Program-made: the position numbers and the translations under genes
Shown: in pieces, positions 55,624 to 64,000 of the stretch
Numbering within the stretch: the first letter of the stretch is position 1
Layout: every line of letters starts with the position of its first letter
Notes under the pieces: model-generated
The model's database searches: none
Seen by the model: the letters and a program-made list of their open reading frames with translations, nothing else
What the model was told of the DNA's origin: nothing
Source: Syncephalis plumigaleata
Taxonomy: Eukaryota; Zoopagomycota; Zoopagomycetes; Zoopagales; Piptocephalidaceae
Direction: 5' to 3'
Assembly: GCA_025201365.1 (NCBI GenBank)
Contig: JAIXMF010000014.1
Span: forward strand, 434,001 to 498,000
DNA: 64,000 bases

Positions 55624-58600
55624 ATGGCAACGCCGCCGGTCGGCTCTCATCAGGATATTGATGCTACCCTTTAACAACCATAAGAGCGACAAGGCAGCAG
55701 AAGGCCTTGGCGTGGATAGTATGTTACTCGACAGTGTGGATCTTACCAAATTCACCAGTGCTGGTGTTGATGACAATACGATAAATGGCAATTTACTTGA
55801 AGGCCTCTCCTTGAGCAACACATACTCCAGTCTACCGACCAGTTTGGAAAACTTTTCCATCGATCCATTTGGATTTGATTTCTTTTCTACATCCGCGATG
55901 GGTACGGAAATGAATGATAATCGCAGCAATAATAACAGCAATAGTAGTGGTAGTGATCATGATAATAATCCAGTCTCAACTTCGACCTTGGTTGATTCGA
56001 TAACTGCCACACATGATAATGACTATCATCGATACTATACTGGAAATACATCGACGACTACCACTAGTGCTACCGCTACTGCTACACTGTGCTGCTGCTA
56101 CTAGTGCTGCTACATTACCTATTTCCTCATTGGCACTTTCTAATGCTGTGGCTAATGTAATGGCCGGTGCATCAGGATTGAATGGTGATAACTCGTTCAT
56201 GCTCGATAAAAGCAAGTCCGTAGAGACCTCAGCGGCTGGATCTATTGTTACAAATAACGTGATGATGTTACAATCGCCGGATGAGACGACTTTTTTATCT
56301 GATGACAAAATAGGCGGCGATACTGCGGCAGCTTTCATGCACGGTGATGCCTCGCCCTCCGTTAGTTCCAAGAAACGGAATCGCATTAATGCAGGCCAAC
56401 TCATGGTATTGGAAAAGGCATTCACCGATTCGCCATCCCCTAGTTCAAAGATGCGTACGATGATTGCCAATCAGTGTCAAATGACCGAACGAAGTGTACA
56501 GATATGGTTTCAGAATAGACGTGCTAAAGCGCGAAATGCACAACGTAAATCGGAATCACCCGCCATGGCGATATCGACTGGATTCAACACGGCCACATCA
56601 ATGTTCTCGGGAGCAGTTCCCCTAGTCATGCCAGGTACCACGAATAATTTTACCGTATTACACGCGAAACCCAATCTGAATAGTTTTCCATCTTCAACTA
56701 TACGTAGCCCTATTGTAACAACATCATTATTCAACGATACCACCACTAATAATCATCAACAAAACAACTATAATATCAACAACAATAACAACAACAACAA
56801 TAGTAATAATAGTAATAATTCTATGCTTAACCCTCATCTATCCAATACCTCTACTATTACGAGTGCTACACCAACCTCTATTGCTCCTAATGGTACTCCT
56901 ACTCAATATCCCAATTTCTCGACTAGTATGAATCAAACACAAATAGGATATTCGCAATTTATCTTTCCAAACTTGTCTGCCCCTTCTAATCCTGAACAGT
57001 CATTGATTAAGATGGAGGATGGTTCCGTAGTCATTACTTCCTTACCAGCTGCCACGATGACTACTACTACACACTTGCATTGACTAGTTCATCAAGTACA
57101 GCGGCAAATGATTCCATGCAACATCGTTGGCCCTCTTACCCAAACCAACACTAATTAATGCTGCAACAACCGCAATGCCCAATGCCATTCCCACTGCGGA
57201 ACGAGTAACTTCATTACGTACCGCACCGCTATTCCTCTTGTACGATCACTATCCGATGTAGGCAGCGGTGTTAGTAATGGTAATAATGGCAAGACATTCC
57301 CAATCTCAAATCAATTGCACCTGCTCTACCGTCATCCTCGAAGAACAACACTGTAAATAACATTAACGCCATACCTATCATGCCTGGAGTGCATCCTATC
57401 ATGCCAGCAGCAGCAGCGATGACGCCAATTCCCATCCCATGTAATATGCTTACCATCGGTAGTTGGCGTCGTATTTCCGTGTCCAATGATGACTTGATCT
57501 GTGTCTACCTACCGAGCATGAGAATGCTACGCTACGTGATACAAGAACAAGGTGCACGATTTCTACTGGACTACCCGGTCAATATTATCCTACAAATGAC
57601 AGTGGACATTAATGCTCATTCCAATCTGGCCAGTATGCAAGTAACCGTTTCTGGTCCACCATTATTCGCCATGGAGTGAATCATAGCCTATGCAAAATGG
57701 TAATGATACCAAAATGCCATTGATAGATTAAAGGGAAAGCCATCGGTACAAGATAATGATAACTCATCATCATCATCATCATCATCGACAATGGTAGATG
57801 ATAAGAAGAAAGATTCAACATCAACATCAGCAAATTCGATGACAACTGTATCTAATGCCCAGCCTACGCTTCTTCCTCAACATCGACCATGGATACCATG
57901 TCGCGATTTTACAGAAAAGCATCAAGCTAGTCAGGTATTCAAGTATATGACCACTGCTCCTGGTCGTGCTCTACAAGAGAGTATACAGAAAGTGCTAGCA
58001 ATTGATGCCGGACTTCGACTACTCACGACCATCAACCAATTGCCTATACCGAAAACGGGAGGAGATAAACAGCATGGCAATACGCCATTAATTGTGAATC
58101 ATGATAGTTTTATTCATGCGAAAACCGCATCACTCATGTCAGTATCGTCGAGTGGATCCACCTCGCAGACATCACAACCTACTGCCATTGCACCAGCAAG
58201 TTCTGGCATGAGCAAGGCGATATCAACCGGTGCGATAATGCGAAACCATATCGATTCACTAATATATCCTCACCTGCCGGTTCACTTGTACCGGTGTCCA
58301 TGGCACAGCCCAATAGATCGATGCCACCCGTGTCGCATTTCCAACATCAATTCCGTATTGATGACCCTATAGAAGCAACGAGTAATGGTACTAGTACATT
58401 CTCGCCACCTAAACGACCGCCAACTTTATCATTAATGACAATGGTGAACGATCACGTCCACGATCTGACATGAACAATCAAGTGATCAACTCGTTTAAGG
58501 GTAATCAACAATCATCGGATGGAATATCAACATCATTGTCATCAGCAGCAACCACACCAACAATTAATTCAACTAATGAACATAATGAACCAAACTCACC

Positions 58601-59894
58601 CGCTCTATCTGTTTCAAGTGCCCATGAAGCATTAGAGATGAGCTATCAAGATGATATGGCGGTACAAGCAAGTCGTACAGGTCCCGATGTAAAAGGCTTG
58701 CTTATTAATGGTAGATCACGTTCATTAAGTGCTACTATGCCTCCATCATCACGTCGTGCAGCAGCACGTATCAATAGTAAACGATCGAAACGATTCCAAC
58801 CACATGCCAAACCATCATCTTCACTATCGACGAGTATCACTGCTAACACACCGCTACATACCATGATGACTATGGCACAACAGCAACAACCGCAACCTAT
58901 GGTGCCACAGTCAAATATGTGGCTAGCAGCAGCACTTGCTCAACAACAACAACAACAACAACAGCAGCAGCACCACCACATCAACAAGCATCTTTGATGA
59001 CATCACTTGCCTCTAATCTACCATTATCTACCGTATTCGCGAATCAAATGAATAATATGATGGCATCATCAGCTCCTAATCTATCATCTCAATCATGGCT
59101 ACCGTCACAACAATTCACACCTGCATTATCATCATCATCAACGACAACAACAACAATAGTAAATAATCCATCAATAATACAAGAAACACAATGCATCATG
59201 AGCAGGCTTCTCTTGATACTACTAATACTCATATTAATACTAATACGACAACATCATCCACATCATCTCGTACTATGTTCGATTTATTTGCAGGAAACTC
59301 AGCCCTATCTGAAATGTTAGGTTTACAATTGAATGCATCACAATCTACTCCTGTACTTGATGGTAGTGGTGGCATGCTTAATACATTCGACTCCCCATTC
59401 ATCTTAATACATCACAACTATTAGCTTCATCATTATCGAATGGCGATGATGGCATGTCTGCCGGTAGTAATGTCAACGAATTAGACGACGCAGCAATGGT
59501 ATTCATTCGTGATCCAACTCCACCTGCATCGACATCAGTCACTGATACACCGACAAGTACAACATCACCTGTGGATATACCAATGCATAATGTCGCCGGT
59601 CTTGGCTTAGATCTTACGGGTGGTAATGGATCACTAGCTAAATCGTATGCATTAGAAGCAGCAATGTTAGTGAATGAACATGAGAGTGTATCCATCAACA
59701 ACAACAACAACAATAATGGTAATAGTGGATTAAATAATACCAACACAACAATGACACCAAGTTTATTAGAAGATGAATCAGATACAATCACGACAAGCAA
59801 TACTGCATCCATGCCAGGATTGATATTTGAAGCGGAACTACCTAGTGCCGATCTTCAATTAGATGCCAATGATCTATTCTTACTCTCTACCTAA
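55624..59894 (+). CDS. Homeodomain transcription factor with Phx1-like domain, frame-disrupted
   Basis: Long intronless regulator, about 1,400 aa. The homeodomain (56370-56550) reads KKRNRINAGQLMVLEKAF, then helix 3 SVQIWFQNRRAKARNAQR with the invariant WF-N-R residues. About 900 bp later (57440-57670) is a second conserved block, NMLTIGSWRRISVSNDDLIC, YVIQEQGARFLLDYPVNIIL, like the extra domain of fission-yeast Phx1-type fungal homeodomain proteins. The rest is Asn/Ser/Thr/Gln-rich and disordered; the end (FEAELPSADLQLDANDLFLL) is acidic-hydrophobic, like an activation domain. At least eight frame changes lie along it, so intervening linkers are uncertain. Start at 55624 (MATPPVGSHQ) or 55661. 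The two domains themselves are unbroken. Confidence 0.82.
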
Positions 59895-60131
59895 TTCGTA
59901 GTATTATATATATCCCAAGTTTTGTTCTAATTTGTAACTCGTTTGTTCCTTTGTCGATACATACAATTACCTTTGCTATAGGATGTGCATTATAATTAAA
60001 CTGATGCTTTGTTTATAATTAGTGTACTAATAGAATATTAGTAGTTCATTATGACATGTATAAGCAATCAAGTATTCTATCATATCATGTAACAATTGTG
60101 TATATTCATAGATTATCTGTTTTACGAGTTA

Positions 60132-60684
60132 TTAACTTTCTGTCATGAATGGATTAGGTATTTCCTCTGAACCATCCAACGGCGATAATAATGTCACAGC
60201 TGTACCTCGACACACCACTAGACCAAGTGAGCGTGTTTTATCCAGTAGACGGAAATGATTCTCTGGATCTATATAGACAATATTATAAGAATATAAATAT
60301 GAATATGATTCGATTACTTACCACGTAGATGTTCTTCTGCTTCATCTAATACTAAATTCAATAGTGGATCATGTCCCTTCAATACACCGGTTACTAAATA
60401 ATTGTAGATAATACAATTAGATCATAGAATATTATTATAGTAGTAATAGTAGTAATGCTACCTTCACGTCCACCCGTAAATTTAATGCGTACTTGCGTGT
60501 CCATGTATCTAGTTAGATCTAGGATGGCTTCTTTCTTTGGACGATTATCGCCACCTGCACCGTGACCACCGCCATGGGCACCACCGCGTCCACCACCACG
60601 TCCACGTCGACCCTATTGGTTGCCATCCATAGAGATTAGTATTTATGTAATAGTAACTATTATATTACTTACACGATCTGCCAT
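60132..60684 (-). CDS. LSM7: U6 snRNA-associated Sm-like protein LSM7
   Basis: Subunit of the LSM2-8 (U6 snRNA) and LSM1-7 (mRNA decay) rings. Exons 60673-60684, 60462-60612, 60322-60393, 60132-60268, exactly 124 codons. Sm1: AILDLTRYMDTQVRIKFTGG, then VTGVLKGHDPLLNLVLDEA. Sm2: SLGLVVCRGTAVTLLSPLDG (VCRG box). The N-terminal 30 residues are Arg/Gly then Gly/His-rich (RRGRGGGRGGAHGGGHGAGG), an RGG-like extension that I take to be lineage-specific. First exon codes for only MADR. Frame intact. Confidence 0.93.
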
Positions 60685-60880
60685 ACTAACTATAAATAAC
60701 GAGTAATATACCAACTACAACACAAGTAATAGTGATTATACTAGTAATCAGTTAATAAACGATAGATAGATCCAGTCAATAGTAAAGTGGAATAATGAGA
60801 GGAGAATAGAAAAAATGAAGTAAGGGTGAAATGCGGTAAATGACACGACATCATTGTTTGAATGGGAATCCATTCTATTA

Positions 60881-61427
60881 CAGGGTTTTTCCATCCAATT
60901 TGCGCATTTATCTTTTAGCATTTGCAGTTTATTAATAAATAGATTCACACAATTGTTAACACCATTATAACTATAGAAATGCCAATTGATACAGCATGAT
61001 AATAATAACAATTCAGTATTCAGTAATGGATCCTATATTGATAGCGATAACTATCATCATCAATTCTATAAGATAGATGATACAAGTGTACTAGTATAGT
61101 TGGATATTGCCATGTCATGTACTTACAAGTAGCTATTGATTATCGTGTATGGAATCGGGATATGGCTGCATGTCTGAATTTTATTCAGATTATCCACGGT
61201 CTTCGTGCTAAAGGCCGTATTCCAACACAATTTGAACGAAGTACCGTTCCTTCTAAACGTTCAAGCAATGATGAGCAAGATCAAGAGGGAACCAAACAAC
61301 AAAAAACAATTCATCCGTGATAGTTATCGCTATCTACACCCCAAAATACAGGCTAGTTGTAAGTGTTAATTATTATTTATTCGTAAAAACAGAAGGCTAA
61401 CTGCGCAAATTGGATGGAAAAAGCCTG
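60881..61427 (+). mobile_element. Short TIR element carrying a Fanzor/TnpB-like C-terminal fragment, copy 2
   Basis: 547-bp sister of the element at 33414. Left end CAGGGTTTTTCCATCCAATT (then TGCGCA), right end, read inward, CAGGCTTTTTCCATCCAATT (then TGCGCA): a 26-bp inverted repeat with one mismatch. TA flanks at 60879-60880 and 61428-61429. The inner left 230 bp, the ORF and parts of the right 110 bp are shared with copy 1; the right arm has diverged more. It sits about 200 bp upstream of the LSM7 start. Same interpretation as copy 1. Confidence 0.78.
61117..61320 (+). pseudogene. C-terminal fragment of a Fanzor-like (TnpB-related) nuclease
   Basis: Frame equivalent to 33648-33845. It keeps VAIDYRVWNRDMAACLNFIQ exactly; later residues differ (HGLRAKGRIPTQFERSTVPS, then an Asp/Glu/Gln-rich tail). 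Within the shared motif the nucleotide differences are silent (GCA/GCT, AAC/AAT, TTC/TTT), which suggests that the parent copies were diverging under protein-level constraint. Only the last RuvC-like motif remains. Confidence 0.5.
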
Positions 61428-61429
61428 TA

Positions 61430-61663
61430 ATGTACACGTATCCCATTGATTGTATTATGACGATACACTTGGATAATCGTCTTTCTTCCCTGGTTCTACG
61501 AGTTTACTCTTCCTCTTTTCTCTTTACCTTTTATCTCTCTTGCTTGTCCTACTTGTCATACTTGTTTATCGATTATAGCCAAGGTGCTAATCGTTAAGAG
61601 ATAACAAGCACTGATTATTAGCTATAATTGATATTGGATAAGGTTGTACGGTAAAACGATAAT

Positions 61664-61695
<32 letters not shown>

Positions 61696-61742
61696 TTATA
61701 GTAGCGTAATCTAGTTACTACTCTCCCACACACACAAGTGCT
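61430..61742. other. Intergenic, promoter of the P5A ATPase gene
   Basis: About 0.31 kb containing an ACT triplet array (61669-61694). Pyrimidine-rich in the first 120 bp. No other gene seen. Confidence 0.5.
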
Positions 61743-64000
61743 ATGCAGACGTAAGTATCTTACTACATGAATAGTGTTCAGTTATAGTGGAACTAACGTG
61801 TATTTGTATTCTATTACTACGTGTAGATTGGTAGCATCAAAGTCGATAGTGGCCGCGTCCACTCATGTTAAACATCCATGGGTGGCCCGGCTCTACGTGT
61901 CTCCCTTCTTCGTTCTCTATCCCTTGTGGCTAGCCGTGTATCAACGGCCTATGACGACTATCTCGGCTCGGAGGAGTGGACGTTCCTTACCTAGGTGGTC
62001 TCATTGCCACTAATCTATTAATGTATCTAGCCTCACAATGGAGTGTTACGGCACGTGTATGGATGGCTTACGCTAAGGTAGATACTAGTCAATTTGATGA
62101 TGATCATTATGTATTATGTCAATGTTATTAGGAGGCAAATGTTGAAAGAGCAACTACTATTCGTATTATACCAGCATCACATAAAGGCAAAGGCACACTA
62201 TGTGATATTCATCGAACACCGGTAATGAATAATGAATAATGATATAGTATAACAATTAGAAACTAATCATGATGACGTTGATTAGAATGAAATCTACTTT
62301 TTTACATCAGAAAAAGTACATTTATCAAGAGGATAAGAAACGATTCGAGAAATTGATTTATCCTATTGATGATGGTCTTACGATGGGTGAACTACAGCGT
62401 ACTACTGGATTGTCTAGTATGCAACATATTGAGAAAACAACCGAGAAATACGGTTATAATCGGTTAGTATTATAGGAATGAATATATAGGAAGAATAGAG
62501 CTATTTACTAATAATTACTGTTATAGATTTGAGATCCCATTACCTTCATTCCAGGAATTATTCAAGGAACACGCCATTGCTCCATTCTTTGTCTTTCAAG
62601 TATTCTGTGTTGGTCTATGGTGTCTCGATGAATACTGGTACTATTCGATGTTTACCCTAGTAATGTTAGTGGGATTTGAATCGACTGTAGTGAGTCAGGT
62701 AAGATGATATTATATAATTATATATGGTGAATATTAGTTAACATGTATATATGTATGAATCAATTAGCGATTACGAACATTGAAAGAGTTTCGATCATTC
62801 TCATTGAAGCCATTTAAAATCAATGTTTTCCGTCAACAACGATGGAGTCAAGTGAACTCTGACGAATTACTACCCGGTGATATCTGCTCTATTGGTAAGT
62901 AATACACGTATTACTATAATAGTTATTAATATTGCTCTAGTTCGTTCCGAAGGTGATATGGCTATTCCATGTGATATGGCACTGCTGGAAGGTGATTGTA
63001 TCGTTAATGAAGCAATGTTATCGGGTGAATCTACACCACAAGGCAAAGAAGCCATTGCTTTACGATCAGCAGAGGATCAATTTGATCAAATGGGATCAGA
63101 CAGGGTACACACACTATTCGGTGGCACTAAAGTATTACAGGTTAACTCGCCGTCAAACACCAGTCTACGCGCAACACCCGATGGTGGTTGTGTGGCCTAT
63201 GTTCTAAAGACAGGATTTGGCACATCTCAGGGTAAACTTGTACGTACGATGGTGTTCAACACGGAACATGTATCGGCAAACAATATTGAAGCATTCCTGT
63301 TTATCGGTTTCCTATTGATCTTTGCCATTATTGCAGCTGCTTATGTCTGGATTGAAGGTAAGGAATACTAGTTGTGACATATATGTTATCATTATTATTA
63401 TTTATCTATGTTCTAATAATGAATACATTGATTAGGATCTCAAAATGTTGATAGAAACGATCCAAATTAATACTCGACTGTATTATGATTATTACTTCTG
63501 TGGTGCCACCAGAATTACCTATGGAGTTGTCATTAGCAGTGAATACATCATTAGTGGCACTATCAAAGTTTGGTAAGTCATTGTTATACTAATGAATATG
63601 ATTACTGATAATGTATATGTATATATGTATATAGCCATCTATTGTACGGAACCATTTAGAATTCCCTTTGCGGGTAAGGTGGATATCTGTTGTTTCGACA
63701 AGACTGGTACCTTGACTGGTGAAGATTTGGTAGTGGAAGGTATCAGTGGTATTGGGTAAGTGTAATGAATGGTAGATGACTATGTGTATATAATAATGAT
63801 GATGACAATGATTAGTAATAATCCTACAACACTTACTGAACCACAATCCGTTCCATTGGAGACTACATGGTATTGGCAGCAGCACATGCACTCGTTCAAC
63901 TGGATAAGGATATCATTGGTGATCCTATGGAGAAGGCCACGCTGGAAGCTATTCAATGGCAATTAGAGAAAGGTAGACATCATCACTGTTACTACTGCTA
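61743..64000 (+). CDS. SPF1: P5A-type ATPase (SPF1/ATP13A1), 5' part
   Basis: ER P-type ATPase that dislocates mistargeted transmembrane helices. The gene runs off the right edge. Exon 1 is 61743-61750 and exon 2 starts at 61827, giving [20 protein letters not shown] as in the family. Further on: [20 protein letters not shown], the A-domain [20 protein letters not shown], the P5A membrane signature [19 protein letters not shown] (from about 63506), [20 protein letters not shown] and [10 protein letters not shown] with the phosphorylated Asp of DKTGT at about 63697. At least three one-base-loss frame changes (near 61945, 61990, 62330 and around 63445-63475). The family call is secure. Confidence 0.92.

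Noticed and set aside
1-64000. tRNA, rRNA or LTR/viral elements
   Set aside because: Scanned by eye for B-box-like GGTTCRANYCC, rRNA motifs, reverse transcriptase, integrase and capsid motifs on both strands; nothing supportable was found, though small RNAs could be missed.

Overview
The window reads as nuclear DNA of a compact, intron-rich fungus, probably an early-diverging lineage (Mucoromycota/Zoopagomycota grade). Fungus-typical genes are present: a MUB1/SamB-type MYND protein, a CHO2 PE methyltransferase, a GABA-permease-like APC carrier, a homeodomain protein with a Phx1-like second domain and a YPQ1-type PQ-loop transporter. It also has 6-pyruvoyltetrahydropterin synthase, which to my knowledge is kept in early-diverging fungi and largely missing from Dikarya. 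Introns are about 45-100 bp, with GTAAGT-like donors, TACTAAT-like branch points and TAG/CAG acceptors. The placement is inference, since no marker search could be run.

Layout. 0-12.3 kb: maleylacetoacetate isomerase, a DUF2419-like protein, a DUF167 protein, ribonucleotide reductase small subunit (MCB and TATA elements upstream), the spliceosomal pseudo-protease SAD1/USP39, two small membrane proteins, an XRCC2-like RAD51 paralogue and TOM22. 12.7-15.8 kb: two signal-peptide proteins of unknown family; the promoter of one is repeated in inverted orientation at the left edge of the window. 17-19.5 kb: MUB1, preceded by 3.3 kb of repeat-rich non-coding DNA. 22.7-35.4 kb: an orphan ORF, an F-box protein, a WW protein, a DUF2828/vWA protein, a cysteine-rich secreted protein, an Sso-type syntaxin, a transposon remnant and an Asn-rich secreted protein. 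36-49.5 kb: PQ-loop transporter, PTPS, seipin, TSC13, RTR1 and CHO2. 49.5-64 kb: POP5, an APC permease, a long homeodomain gene, LSM7, a second transposon copy and the 5' half of a P5A ATPase (SPF1).

Most genes are unrelated housekeeping functions. Two loose groupings stand out: seipin, TSC13 and CHO2 (ER lipid synthesis) within 10 kb, and MAAI plus PTPS, which both touch phenylalanine/tyrosine metabolism. About half of the genes have perfectly closed reading frames across all splice junctions. The others, clustered by gene, carry several one-base-loss frame changes each; assembly error is the simplest reading.

The most unusual item is a pair of about 540-bp elements with 26-bp terminal inverted repeats and TA flanks. 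Each keeps a short conserved ORF that looks like the C-terminal end (RuvC-III motif) of a Fanzor/TnpB-type nuclease. No LTR element, viral element, CRISPR array, rRNA or tRNA was recognised.
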